Notes under the pieces: model-generated | What the model was told of the DNA's origin: nothing | The model's input: only the letters and a program-made list of their open reading frames with translations | Databases searched by the model: none | Source of the DNA: Dicyema japonicum | Taxonomy: Eukaryota > Dicyemida > Rhombozoa > Dicyemidae | DNA: 64,000 nt | Reading direction: 5' to 3' | Assembly (NCBI GenBank): GCA_011109175.1 | Contig: RDEW01000001.1 | Location: 40,139 to 104,138 of the forward strand | In this document: piece after piece, positions 11,716 through 23,290 of the stretch | Numbering within the stretch: the first letter of the stretch is position 1 | How the letters are laid out: each line of letters begins with the position of its first letter | Translations under genes and position numbers: made by a program

Positions 11716-13490
11716 CAAATGTTGAACATTATGGTAAAGTTATTAGACACTGACAAATTTATTTAACTATTATTGAACACGTCGAAAAACCATGTTAATT
11801 GTGTGAATTTAATTAAATTATTTTTTTTATTTTATTTATTAATAAAATTAGAATTATTTATAACGACAGTAATTTATTGTTTCATGTTGTACTTCTCATT
11901 TTACATTTTGACAACACAGAAAAATTGCCAAAACGAAGTAATGGATCGTGGTTCTCTGTATAAAACAATGATTATTCAGAACTGGAATGAATGTCAATTT
12001 TCTGGCGTATACTCTGATTCTCAAATATATGAATTAAGATTACATTAAATTTCAACATGATGTCAATTTTTCAGTTAAGGGAATGAAATTACAGAATGTG
12101 TATTAAATATTAATTATTCATAGTAACTGTCAGAATCATGAGTTTAAAATATGTAAACAACCAAATCTTAAAATCCCATCTAGCATTTACGACTTGTTAT
12201 ATATATTTTTATAGTATAGACTTTTGCAAGTATGTAATTCCTTCACATTCATAACAATCGATTTTGCGGAACATTTATCATTCTCAAATATGTCTACATT
12301 TTTTTGTAATTTACGTAGCATCTTTCCTCAAAGAATAAAAGTTATTCAAATTTGTAGAATTGGTTCTAATTTTGTTGAATTGCATAAGTATGTTAATAAT
12401 ATAGTGTTATCGTGTGCAAGAATCCATTTGATAATCCAGAGGCGTATGATATCATATTTAGTATAGACATATGGCACAACCTCGTCATTCAATACATATT
12501 GAAGATAATCACTTGTAGATGTTCGAAAGTAATACATTTAGAGTAGGCAACACGCGATAGAAGAAACACGTAATTAGTAATGTATTTCAGACTGCAGTGC
12601 CATTAGGGACAAGAACAATGTAGTTTGGCATTTGCGGAGTTTAATACAACATTTAAACTAACCTGATCGGTTATTTTTAGGGATATAAATTGGTGTTAAT
12701 TAATTGAAATCGTGATTTAAATAATATCCTGATTCGCTCTCTTGCCTCGGATAGAATAATATCATTTCAAAATCGATGAAGGAATTAATCGAATGATTGG
12801 TGTTAAAAAATGGACAGTTTTCCTCAGATTTATGCAGAATGATGTGAGCATTATCACAATTCATATAGGGACTTTAATCACAAGCTTTGCTCTCACATGC
12901 TTACTGTCACAAGGAAGATTAATATTTTCAAACAGTTGAGAACGATGATGGGACTATTGAGTCTATTAGGAACATCTTCATTTCACCGCGATTACTACAA
13001 TATAATCCAAAATCGAACCATCTTAACACAAAAGTTCATACAACTCCTTGTGGAAGATTCAGATAGGATCAAAAGATCAAAACACACACAAGGAAGTTTA
13101 TCTTCCCTACCCATAAAGATCACAGTAAAACGAAACACTTGGGACTCCAGGCGTTATTGGTTACAACGAAGATATCAACGATCTATTACTTCTTCGTCTT
13201 GGCAATTTTTATGTGTTGTCAGAACGTAAAATGAGAAGTTCAAATGATAAAAGTGAACAGCTATAAGATTAAACATCAAAATAATGAATTTACGTGTAAC
13301 AACAAGAAATTAGCAGTCGTCTTAAATAATATTAATTTTATTAATAAATAAAATTAAAAAATAATTTAATTAAATTCACACAATTAACATGATTTTCCGA
13401 CGTGTTCAATAATTTACCATAAAGTTAAATAAATTTGTCAAAGTGTCAATAACTTGCCATAATGTCTAATAACTTTGTCAAAATGTTTAA
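11716..13490. repeat. Long inverted repeat, arms about 250 bp, 1.2-1.5 kb interior
   Basis: Left arm about 11716-11970 and right arm about 13180-13490 are reverse complements with scattered mismatches. Shared blocks include GTTATTAGAC, GACAAATTTATTTAACT, ATTGAACACGTCG, CATGTTAATTGTGTGAATT and TTCTCATTTTAC, the last two also matching inside the ORF at 11773-12048. The right arm contains extra bases relative to the left. This is consistent with a DNA element with long terminal inverted repeats, or with two inverted copies of one retroelement. The interior has ORFs but no transposase motif that I can name. Target-site duplications were not identified. Confidence 0.7.
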
Positions 13491-13491
13491 A

Positions 13492-14168
13492 AATTTTGTT
13501 AAAAAATTAATATTTTTTAATAATGATTAATTAAAAATCAATTTGCGCAAAAATCAATTTTACATGAATTCTGAAGATAGGCTATAACTTTGTTTGACGA
13601 GGACAGTTTAAGGTTGATACGGGTTCTACTTTCAAAATAGAATTGAAAGTCTGGGTTGACTCTGAGCGCTCTCGCAAAATTAATATGCCAATTGCTTTTC
13701 AGAAGGTAACTCACTCAGTTAAACAATTCTCTTGTTCAACTGAAGCTTCTTCGTGATTTAAGAATTTGTCCTCTTCTATCCAGGAATTAATATTTGCGGA
13801 TGACCTGGATTTTGTTTTCGAACTATCAATAATTTCAGAATTGCTCTTATTCATGCTCATAAGGTGTTTGGAGAGTAATTCCTTAAAATGAACGAACAAA
13901 AATCGAGGTTAATACAATCAAATGGGAAAGCAACTCACCGATGAGATTTGATGGTGAGCAAATAAAGTCTGGTCTTTGTAGCGACCTGAAGGATGTTCAA
14001 CAATATACTGAACAGACTAAAATCGACACGTCTGAGAAACGCGCATGTTAGGACAAGTAAAAGTACGACTATGCAGTGAATTCTTCCTACTCATACTGTT
14101 CTAGAACTCGGGTACGTGGGGACTAACTCAAAACATGTGTTGATAACTTAATTGCTTTCGACAGAAAA
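13492..14168. other. Stretch without recognisable genes
   Basis: The outer flank of the right arm contains diverged tandem text (AATAACTTTGTCAAAATGT type) at 13430-13500. Nothing else is recognised. The 62-codon minus ORF at 13711-13899 is charged but resembles nothing I know. Confidence 0.35.
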
Positions 14169-14169
14169 C

Positions 14170-14460
14170 AACTAATGACTCCACTAGGAATACACTACCA
14201 AATCGTGATAAAAAACCTGGATAAAATGATTACTAAGCTCCAATGGGGATTATTTGCGCATATATTACGGATGAATCATATCGTTCCTGCATACGATATT
14301 ATGGAATCATCATTTTCTGTTCAGGGCCTTTTAGAAGAAGTCAAAAAACAACTTTGGCATCAATAATGAATATCGATCTAAAATATTCTAATGGACGCAG
14401 AGATCTAAACAACCTCCGTAAAATCGCAATCTCGATAAGAATGTGGTTGTGTCTAACAGT
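14170..14460 (+). mobile_element. LINE C-terminal fragment (RTE-like)
   Basis: Two overlapping frames give KLQWGLFAHILRMN, resembling the RRLRWLGHVLRM block downstream of LINE reverse transcriptases. After a +1 shift come SIMNIDLKYSNGR, DLNNLRKIA and SIRMW, resembling the closing DL..L..LA..R..W block. There is one frameshift near 14340. 5'-truncated and non-functional. Confidence 0.65.
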
Positions 14461-14699
14461 CTCAAAGGTAATATAGCCCACTATTTTATCGAACTACACC
14501 TTCAGGCCTTCCGGATAGAAAATTTCGGATCTATCAACCTCAACGAGATTATAGTCCAAGCTTGCATAAGATTAATTCTGATGTGTCGTCATCAACGTCA
14601 ATCACAACCAATTAATGCTGAAACGCGAGCTCTAAAAAAACGAAAAATAATCTGAAGAACCTCTAAAGATAATATGTGGAAGAACTGAAAGGATATCAA

Positions 14700-16326
14700 A
14701 ACCAAATAAAGAAATCACGCGGAACATAACAAAATACTAAAGAACAACAAAGCCTCCTCCTTGCCCTCTTCGTTCAGGCCAATTTCCTTAACATCTGTTG
14801 TCTCAAAAATCCTCGAAAGGATCATTCTTAACGAAATCACTCCCTACCTCGACCTCTCCGACTCACAACATGGTTTCCGTCATTTACACTCGACCACCAC
14901 GCACTTACTGACACTAACCCAATACATCTCCAACGGTTTCAACAACTGCAAACCCCCGGAACGAACTGTCTTGGCCTCTATTGACCTAACTAAAGCTTTC
15001 GACAGAATCTCCCGTGTGGTCCTCTGCAACAAGATCTATTCTACAAATATTCCCTCTGTATGGAAGTCATGGCTCACAAATTTCCTCTCGGGAAGACTGG
15101 GTCATACGTGTCTATATTCAAATCTATCAAGATATCGACTCCTACCAAACGGTGTTCCCCAGGGATCAGTCCTTTCACCCTCACTTTTCAACCTTTACGT
15201 CAAAGACATCCCAACAACCCAAAATACGTTACTATTGACATATGCCGATGATCTAGTAATCGCATCCAGGAGTGGCGATGTTCGACTGGCCACCGAAAAA
15301 GTGCAGTACCACCTGAACTTGCTATCCGACTGGATGAACTTAAACTGGATGAGTGTTTCCACCTCGAAGTCATCAGCTACCCTGTTCACAACCGATCGAA
15401 GACAATTCAACCTAAACCCCACACTCTCGTTGGGAGACGAACCACTCCCCTTAAATAAATACCCGAAGATCCTTGGAGTTGTCTTCGATCCTTCACTCTG
15501 TTTCAACAGACAAGTGGAGGAAGTAATGACAAAAGCCAAGCGGAAACTTAACATATTACGGGCAGTAGCTGGCCACTCAAACGGTCAGCAAAAAGAAAAC
15601 TTAACTCTTCTCTACAAGCAGTTCATCAGGACTACACTCAACTACGCCTCACCAAGTTGGGCCCCCTCAATCTCCTTGTCCCTTTCTCAAGAACTGCAGA
15701 AAGTGCAAAACTCGGCGCTGAGAATAATAACTGGCTGTTTAAAGTCAACCCCCACCGACCATTTACATTGGGAGTCGAAAATCCTCCCGCTCTATGACCA
15801 CCTGGAAATGCGTAATTTACAATTCCTACGGCAGTCGTTCGACCCGAATCACCCAGTTCACGCTCTGCTAAGTAACAATAACCTCAGATACATACGCAGG
15901 ACCCTCTTTGACCTACAAAGAGCCTTGTCGAAGATCACCCCCCTCAAGAAGACTCAACTTGGACCCGCCGAATACATGATTTCATCTCGACACGGGCCAT
16001 TAGGACACTTCAATATAACAAAGTCTTGGAGCGCTTCCCCCCTGATATCAGTCCAACGGAACAATCGCTCCCGAGGAAGATCAGAATCGGACTGGCTCGC
16101 CTACGATGTGGACACCACCCTTTCTGGCTGGCAGAGTAGTTCGGGACTTTTTCCCTGCCCTGGACCACCGGATGCAAAAGTCGAGGATCTCTGGGAGCGG
16201 CCTGTCCGGACTGCACGCTCTCTGATGGTCGCCGGCTTCCCACTTGCTGGCGAAGCCGGGGTTAATAATTTAATTTATAACAAAACACAACAAAGAACGT
16301 TGGCAATCCATGCTCAGAAAAGCTAG
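14700..16326 (+). mobile_element. LINE family B reverse transcriptase, 5'-truncated
   Basis: An open frame at 14761-16326 (521 codons, no credible true start) begins inside the reverse-transcriptase domain. Motifs are FRPISLTSVVSKILERII near codon 5, QHGFR at about 36, SIDLTKAFD at about 77, VPQGSVLSPSLFNLY at about 131-145 and YADDLVIAS at about 160. Then come KILGV (about 236), the YASPSWAPS block and a C-terminal EDLWERPV...SLMVAGFPL box. The organisation resembles Jockey/CR1-type LINEs. All RT catalytic aspartates are present, so the fragment decayed little, but the endonuclease is missing. Shorter copies of the LWERP box occur at 27425, 39160 and 50600, and the endonuclease part at 63259 and 19690. 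Confidence 0.9.
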
Positions 16327-16399
16327 GAATAATACTTTCTTCACTGTATTATGGAAATCGATAAGGATGCACAAGAAATGCTCTCCACATTTAAATGGA

Positions 16400-16700
16400 C
16401 ATGGAGAGCCATGACATTGTGAAGTACTATGTTCCGTGAAAATCGAAGCTAGCTAAAAAGGGCTTCCAAAATTTCGAAACAATGGACTTCTGGAAAGTCC
16501 CAGTCTTCATTAATGGAATCTTTAAGAACCGAGGCACGTGCCATTGCGACTACGAGGATTCAGTTATACTGCCGATACGCACTTACATGGGTTTGAAGAA
16601 AGAACATCCTGCTGAAGTCTCTCTTGGGACGTGTCGGGATCACGTGATTAGTTAGTTTGGTGTTATTGTGGTCTTTGAAATTTTTTTATTTCATTATTTA
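16400..16700 (+). repeat. Element with shared 3' tail (tail family T)
   Basis: Ends with CGTGTCGGGATCACGTGATT, AGTTAGTTTGGTG and a T-rich run (16633-16690). The same tail closes sequences at 34240, 44850 and 59660 (plus) and at 7640, 20090, 52560 and 62550 (minus). The body is not recognised. It is probably the 3' end of a LINE or a non-autonomous relative. Confidence 0.55.
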
Positions 16701-17770
16701 TGATACTCTGTCTCCCACATGTTAGTGAGGTTGGGAAACTAACAAGGAGGCAACTGGAAAGGTTATAACTGCTGTTAGAAAATATCGTGGCGAATTTTCC
16801 AACACATTTGTAACTACGAAAACATAGAATCTTTTGTCTAGGTGTCACTATCGAATCTGATTTTCCCTTCATAAGTTTGACATTACAAGCTTACAAGACT
16901 TTTCTGGGTATTTTCCTTCACTACTACTACCAAAAATTTAAAAAAATTTACGTAAAAAGAAACTTGCAAGAAGCTGCTTTTTCAGGTTTTACTTGCATTT
17001 ATTATACCACATAGATTGTCAAGAAATAAATGTGTAAAAAACTAGCTATTAAGTGACCCCAGCATCCAATAAGGATCTAATTCTCTCCATCTGATCCGTT
17101 AACAATTCTATGGTATTCCGGAAATGTCTCCGCTAATGTCTATGTAGTACTTGATAGGAGTACTGTATCTTTACGATACTATTGAAGATACTGGATGAGA
17201 AAGTAGTATGGAATAAGGTAAAGCGTAACCCAAAGTATTGATATGCTTATAGGAAATGTGGAAGTTATTTAAAAAAAACCCTGGCCATTTTGCAACGTTG
17301 CCTCATCAGAAACGAGGTCGCCAATGGGGATGTCCGTGTGGTGCATAATTCTCCGCCTAAGGGATTTCAAACGGTCCACCCTCGAAGGGGAATCGCAAAC
17401 CTCAGGCGGAGTAGGCATGTTCAATGGTAGTACGATGATATTTTGTGCTGCTCGTAGTATAATAGCAAATTAATAAAAGAACCTACCAGAATATGTCATT
17501 TCTTCTTAAATGTACTCAGATTCCTTAATTTTATCCAAGGCAGGATTCCACATCATAACCATGGATTAAGTGCATTAATCCGTCAGTTCATATATCCTTT
17601 AAAAAATTGGATGATAAATCACCACTCCTCTTGAGAAGATGAAGTTCAGTCACGTTAAGTTACTAGTTTTCCCGCTTAAAAAACCTAATATTGTAATCTT
17701 ATTTATTTAACCTCTAGCATACAATATTTGTTAAGTACAGCTCAATCATGGATAATTAATCCATTCTAGA
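16701..17770. other. Stretch without recognisable genes
   Basis: No domain recognised. A more GC-rich block at 17275-17410 (GCCTCATCAGAAACGAGG, CTCCGCCTAAGGG) stands out from its AT-rich neighbours and may be an old coding or mobile fragment. I could not place it. Confidence 0.3.
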
Positions 17771-17778
17771 ACTCGTCA

Positions 17779-17944
17779 CCATGGAACAAAATGGTGTTCC
17801 AGTTGAATTAATAGATGAATACGTTAGAATGCCGGCCAAAGAATGGGTGTCTCTTGAGTAGGTGGATCCAATGACGCCACCCGAAAAGAAGAAGACAAAT
17901 ATTCAATCAAATGGAAGAAGTTCGGAATTTGTTACTCCTAAAGG
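17779..17944 (+). pseudogene. Short coding-like ORF with in-frame TAG, unknown
   Basis: Opens with ATG at 17779 and reads MEQNGVPVELIDEYV and AKEWVSLE. It then has TAG at 17857, where Gln (CAG) would fit, and continues VDPMTPPEKKK and SSEFVTPK up to a possible GT donor at 17945. It lies just upstream of repeat R1 copy 2. I do not recognise it; it may be a host exon or element ORF1 debris. Confidence 0.3.
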
Positions 17945-18029
17945 TAGTTTATCCCAATATTGTTAAGACAAGATTTGACCCATCTACGTGTGTTGATGCA
18001 TACTCTCCGAAGAATTTGGCCGCTCCAGT

Positions 18030-18320
18030 CTCTGACCCAGGTCATGCTTCTAAATAATCCGAGGATCAGGAGAGAAGGCAATACTGAGAATTTCGGAGGA
18101 TCACCTGTTTGTCCCATTTTTGTTGGGACGTCAGAAATCTTTTTCACAAGCTGACGATCTAGTCTTCTAGATTGGCTCAATTATCCAAAGGGTCACCAAT
18201 GATCCACGTGAGACTGATATGTTTCGGGGCATATCTCGATAGCAATCTTCAGAGGAAACAGCATGGCCATTAAATCTCCTTAATTTTAGTGCTCTTTTAA
18301 CTTTAATCTTTTTAATTCAA
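18030..18320 (+). repeat. Interspersed repeat R1, copy 2
   Basis: Matches 8125-8420 in the same orientation at roughly 75-80 percent by eye: CCGAGGATCAGGAGA, AATTTCGGAGGATCACC, GGGTCACCAATGATCCA and the GTGCTCTTTTAACTTTAATC end. No intact ORF is shared between the copies. Confidence 0.7.
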
Positions 18321-18324
18321 TCAT

Positions 18325-19680
18325 TTCAATCAATAATGTAAGTTCCTATGACAAGGTCTCCTTTATGCGCAAATCTTGAAATTCATCGATGTAATGAAAA
18401 ACGAGTTTTTCAATAGAAAATAAAACATGTTTTCAATATTCTCCTACAAAAACAAAGTCGACGGGAAACAGAGTTATCTGACAAAAGTATCTTCATTATT
18501 TTTTGTTCAAATTTATGACCAAGTATAATCCGAGCAATGACACGACAAACAGGAATTATCAGGTTTTCGCCAATGGTATGAGGTTGCAGTTCATTTGCTA
18601 TCAATTCAGAAATCAGATATGAAAAGTTCAATGATTCCGATGAGCTCACAAAGTATCACTAAACAACATTTGATTAGATCTACAATACATAGTAAAACTA
18701 AAAAATACTTGTGTTGTTTTTTCAAACGATAAAATAATCCACAGTTTTTTGAAATAGTCCGAATCTTGAAAGTAAATTGTTTCTTGAAACCTCATGCAAA
18801 TTAGTTTTTTAAATCCAAATGACAAATAATAATCTTTGTATAATTGACGAACTGATTTACAAATTTAAAAACAAATAATGTAAATAATTTTATTCAAATT
18901 TTTATTTGGCTTGCGGCCACTAGAAATTGTCTCGAAACACACTTTGACAATTTCTGTTATAGGCTCACCCTCCGGTGTCTTGCAAGCCTCCTGATTGACC
19001 TGATAAACTGAGTAGTCATTGGGTCTAAAATATGAGCCGTCTCAAACAAGATCGACTTGAATGCGACCGACTTCAAATGTCATAGTACTTCCTTTATTCA
19101 AAACTTAATTGGTGCTCTCTGCGAAACTTGCGCAATGATGACTTAAGCAGATTCGCGTAGAGAAAGTTTGTGTGCACGTTGAATCCCAAACAAGACACCT
19201 CCATTGGCACTACGACATGGTCTTTACGCCAACCCTCATGTCATCACCTCTGTCAAGACCGATGAGTAAACCTCACGACACTCGAGTTTATCATGGCGTG
19301 ACAAAGAAATCTCCCGGACAAGGGAATTTGCAATTTTTATTATTGCAAATTTCTGCTTATTTTATGAACACGATTTGACTAATATGTTTAAAAAAATGAA
19401 TCATTATTTTTTATAATTTTAATTGAAGTTTAATTTTTTTCTAAAATTTGTTCTTTTATAGCTATTAATATTTGTAATTAGGTCTCGTTGGGTCAATCCA
19501 TCATTTGTACAAAGATTGAAAAGATAATAGATTTCAGAAAAAAGTCTTTAAGAATGAATTCACTCATTAATTCTTCAACAGTAATGTGAATCAATTTTTT
19601 TTATAAAAAAAATTAAAAATTTAATTAAAATTAATATTAAAAATCAGTACAGTCTGACAAAGATTAGGTGCTCTTAGGTA
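18325..19680. other. Stretch without recognisable genes
   Basis: AT-rich. The block at 18905-19330 is more GC-balanced and has short ORFs, but nothing recognisable in either strand. Confidence 0.3.
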
Positions 19681-19689
19681 TGACCTTCA

Positions 19690-20035
19690 GTGAAGTTGCT
19701 AACTTACTGATCCCAGTTCTTGCATTTACAGTGAGACGCATCCTGTCATCGCCTATTGTGGGAATCTATCCAGCAGAGTGGAAGGCGGAGCTTTTTATAG
19801 TTGAAAAATGAAACAGTCTCTCTCCAGTAGTAAAGAACTTTTTTGATTCGAATAATGATTGGATTGTGATCGGAAGATAATCATAATGCACCGCCCAAGA
19901 TGTGTCGGTACAAGGTTTGGGGAACAGAAAGTAATGTCTGGGGGCGTTGATGGTTCTTCTTTTTTGTAAGATGTCCTAATTTGCTTCCTGGGGTTGTTGA
20001 GGATTGTCAGAGAGGTGTTCATTGAATATTTATTT
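19690..20035 (-). mobile_element. LINE endonuclease fragment (family B-like)
   Basis: The minus-strand frame at 20022-19795 reads TILNNPRKQIRT, TPPDITFCSPNLV and then SQSNHYSN, where the active-site SDH of APE-type endonucleases is expected. It resembles the LNDYRMNTRTH and TSPNFTFATPNI block in the LINE at 63760. The SDH histidine region is altered and the frame stops soon after, so it is a dead fragment. Confidence 0.6.
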
Positions 20036-20039
20036 ATTT

Positions 20040-20400
20040 TATTTATTTAACACTGAAGACCACGGTAAAACCAAAACTAAATATCACGTGATCCCGATGC
20101 GCTCCGCCAAAATCCTCATTCTTTCCCGGTGCTCCTCCCTCGTACCCTCGTAATGGGCAGCTGACTTTATTTGCAGAGCCACCTTCCTGCATGCCGGAGT
20201 TTTGTTTAATGAGGGCCTCCAGAGTAGTCGGTCCGGTTCTGTGTCTCCCACAAGACTACGCTCCGTCATTCTGAAAGCCTTTTTTTGAACGTCCTAGATT
20301 TTCTTAGTTTTCGTCCATGATAATGAAGGTCCCCACGAAGCACACGCGTGCGAGAAGCATGGTTCGATGCATTGCTTGTAAATGTTCAATATTAAAATAT
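20040..20400 (-). mobile_element. LINE 3' end with tail family T
   Basis: Minus strand: HACASWGPSLSWTK (about 20350), an in-frame stop, then the ORF at 20269-20084 ending RMRILAERIGIT. This is followed by the shared tail ATCGGGATCACGTGATA and an AT-rich 3' end near 20040. It parallels the fragment at 7590-8010. Confidence 0.65.
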
Positions 20401-20510
20401 ATCTATAAAATTAAATAATTAATCAACAAAATTAATTAATTTATCGTGAACAAATGCGTCTAGTGTGATTAACTAAGAAAAATTAAAGAAATTAAAGGAA
20501 ATCAGTAATA

Positions 20511-21739
20511 CAGTCGAACCCCGGGGTGGGGCATCAAAGTGCCCCAAAAAGCGGGGGTGCCCTCTAAAACAGGGGTTTGGTTCAAACTATTGATTTATGG
20601 TTGATTTAACTTAAACTTTTGTTTACTTTGCGAAAAAGGAACTTCTTCACTTCTTCCAAAGTGTTTATAAAATAAGTTGTGATTTTTTGCTCTATAGTTT
20701 AATAGATTTCTATTCTATGTTTTTTATTCGATTTTTATTAATTAACAAATTATTATTTCAAAGCATTTTTTTGAAATAATCAGTCAATTTCAAATTTTTT
20801 TTATTTCTTAGATCTTTCCAAGTTGAAATCTAAACTCATAATATTTTGTAATGTCTCAAAAGATGTATTTTGAGCTACATTTCTAACTTATCCATCATTT
20901 CATAAGTTTCTGATATCGTTGTTTTGTCCTCTGTGTCAACTCCATTATAAAACTCGCAACTTGACTAGATCTTCGTTTTCTTCAGATATTACTTTAGATA
21001 CTATTTCTTCCAGGAGTTCTTCCCCACAATTTTTATCTTCAACTGATTCTTCTCTATTTTCCTCAATTTTCTTCCAACAATTAATTATTGTTGCTTCTTT
21101 AACTTCCATCCACGCTTTTTTAACAAGTACCATAATCTGTCGCATATTTATATTTTTCAAAGATTTAAGATTAATTGTTGTATCGTCTAACCAACCGTTT
21201 GAGGCTTTAAAAGATGTTGAATAATTCAATTTTGTCGATATTTTTTTCGCGATGGCTTTGATTAAAGTACCCGAAATAGAAAAGGAATCATCCCTCAAAC
21301 GACGAAAAGCATTAAAAGTTAATCCGTCAAGTTTTTCAAATTGATTGACTTCATTTGAAACTGGTTCAACTTTATCTATTTGAACTAATCTTGAAATGAC
21401 TGATCCGGTATTAATGAAAGAAGAAATGTTTTTTTTTGATTCGGGAAATAGTGCATTTGCTTATCTTGAATTTTTTTGCAACTTCTATTTCAGAAGAAGT
21501 TTGTAGACACTTTGCAATTTTAATTTTTGTTTCAATAGAAATTTTGGAAGGCATTACACAAAGACAATTATCACGTGTTCAAAAATAATATTATTCAAAA
21601 TACGTAAAGTGCCCCATACTGGGGTTTTAATAATTTCCAAATTTGGAAATTATTAATGGAAAATGTACTAGAAAATAAAATCGCCCCAAAAAGCGAGGGT
21701 GCCTCAAGGCGGGGGTTTTATTGGGGCGGGGTTCGACTG
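20511..21739 (-). mobile_element. pogo/Tigger-like DNA transposon, internally deleted
   Basis: Both ends are visible: CAGTCGAACCCC at 20511-20522 and its complement GGGGTTCGACTG at 21728-21739, flanked by TA at 20509-20510 and 21740-21741, the target duplication expected of Tc1/mariner/pogo. A second inverted block, GCCCCAAAAAGCG, lies near each end. On the minus strand the ORF opens at about 21553 with MPSKISIETKIKIAKC, a psq/CENP-B-type helix-turn-helix. After a frame break it reads FKASNGWLD and then jumps directly to IRQI-like NINMRQIMVLVKKAW and TIINCWKK, typical of the Tigger C-terminus. The DDE catalytic core between GWLD and that block is missing, so the 1229-bp element cannot encode an active transposase. 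Confidence 0.88.
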
Positions 21740-21944
21740 TATTAACCATGGATAATATGTCATCACCTCAACTTTCTGATAAATAACGATTTACTTATTT
21801 TTTTAATACACTCTGTTTGTTATTTACTAACCCCACGCACGCGTGCACATGGTCTAGGGCATGTCGTGAGTTTCGATTATTTGAAAAAAATATTGAGTCT
21901 TTTCTGGGACCTCCACAGCCCGGACTTGATGGGCATGTATTCTC

Positions 21945-22035
21945 AATTTGGTTAACCGACTGATCTGCTGATTCGTCACCCGCATTTCTTGTGCACGTAT
22001 CCTTAATTCGGTTAACCGACTACTATGGTGTTCTG
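21945..22035 (+). repeat. Two-copy tandem repeat, unit about 55 bp
   Basis: GCATGTATTCTCAATTTGG then GTTAACCGACTG at 21942-21973, repeated as GCACGTATCCTTAATTCGG then GTTAACCGACTA at 21994-22024, with diverged spacers. No function inferred. The rest of 21745-22120 holds nothing recognisable. Confidence 0.6.
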
Positions 22036-22124
22036 TGATTCTTCATCCCACATGTGCTTAGGAGACTTGAAATAAGTATTTTATTATTGCTTTTGTAAGA
22101 ATAAAGTATGTTAATAATAAATTA

Positions 22125-22225
22125 ACGCAGCCATCCATTCAACGTGGTCCCCGCCCACATTATCGATGTTGCCTCTTACAATTGCAACAGAAATCAACTG
22201 GAGAAGCCACCGGGTCTGTAAAAAA
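22125..22225 (-). mobile_element. RLE-type retrotransposon family 1, 3' terminal fragment
   Basis: Minus strand reads TRWLLQLISVAIVRGN, the closing block of the family 1 ORF (compare RLSVAIQRGNA of related invertebrate elements). The same block ends the copy at 35365-35860. Only about 100 bp is retained. Confidence 0.65.
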
Positions 22226-22389
22226 GTGTTTAAATTAGAAGTTTAAAAATTCAAGTTTTAATTTTTCACCCACGTGGGATGTTAGCCACGAGTCCTCGGT
22301 CGGCCAGGTCTTCTCTTCCCAGTAATATTGCTCAGCATAATGGTTTTTTCCAGTTAATCAGAGCGGACAACATGCCCAAAGAAGCCAAC

Positions 22390-23290
22390 CGTGTTTTACG
22401 ATTCTTCCTCTAGCGAAATGTCCGTCTCTACCCGTTTGAATACATCGATGTTTGTTATTTTGGAAGTCCAACGGATTTTTAGTAACCTCCTCCAGCACCA
22501 CAGCTCAAAAGCATCAATTTTTTGTCTATCCGCCTTTTTCAATATCCATGTTTCTGCGCCGTATAGAAAATCCGGGAACACGATTGCATTAACCAGTCTG
22601 CATTTGGTCCTTGAGCAAATATCTTTGCTTTTTAAAATTCTATTAATTCTCTGGAAGGTGTCTCGTTTCATGGCAATTCGCCCTTTGATTTCCTTCTCTG
22701 AATCTTGGAATCAACTTCCTGAGGCCATCCTCTGTTTCAGCCAGTTAGGTTGTATCGTCAGCATAGCACAAATTATTGATGTTCCTGCCTCCAATTTTAA
22801 TCCCGATATTTGATACAGTATCCAATTTAGTCATGATCATTTCGCCATAAATATTAAATAGGATGGGAGATAATAAGCATCCTTGTCTTACTCCTTTGCC
22901 AATTTTGAACCAATCGGTATCTCCATACACTGTTCTAACAATAGCTTCTTGATCCTTATAAAGAGATTTGATAAGCAATATCAAATGGGCATCAAATCCA
23001 AATTCTTTTAAAGCGGACCACAGCTTGTCATGTATAACGGAATCATAAGCTTTCCGATAGTCAATGAAGCACGTCTACACTCTTTTGGGATTCATAAGCT
23101 TTCTCCATAATCTACCGGACATTTGCTATATGGTCACGTGTGCTTCGTCCCTTCCTGAATTTTGATTGGACATCCGGTAGAATCATTTCGGCATTTGGCA
23201 TTGACGATGTTGTTTATCTTTAGAAGTATTTTGCTGACGTGGGGAGTTAAGGCTATTGTACGATAGTTTGAACAATACCTAAGATACTTA
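22390..23290 (-). mobile_element. BovB/RTE-like LINE reverse-transcriptase fragment
   Basis: Minus strand, N to C: NYRTIALTPHVSKILLKI (about 23280), IDYRKAYDSVIHDKLW (about 23060), LYKDQEAIVRT and WFKIGKGVRQGCLLSPILFN (about 22900), IGGRNINNLCYADDTT (about 22760), a short deletion, then IVFPDFLYGAETWILKKADR and DAFELWCWRRLLKI (about 22510). The GKGVRQGC, RNINNL.YADDTT and ELWCWRRLL blocks are hallmarks of the BovB/RTE clade. Several frame breaks and the loss of sequence between YADD and the thumb make it dead. The endonuclease was not found. Confidence 0.85.

Noticed and set aside
12897-13229. Ty3-type pol fragment in the 110-codon plus ORF
   Set aside because: A weak HRDYYN-like resemblance only. 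The end of this ORF overlaps the right arm of a long inverted repeat whose complement matches the ORF at 11773, which explains the sequence better.
15195-16243. Minus ORFs of 77-119 codons opposite LINE B
   Set aside because: Antisense shadows of the reverse-transcriptase frame.
22125-22225. tRNA-derived SINE shared with 35375-35468
   Set aside because: The repeated text first looked tRNA-like, but on the minus strand both copies encode the closing RLE family 1 block (LQLISVAIVRGN), so it is a retrotransposon 3' end.
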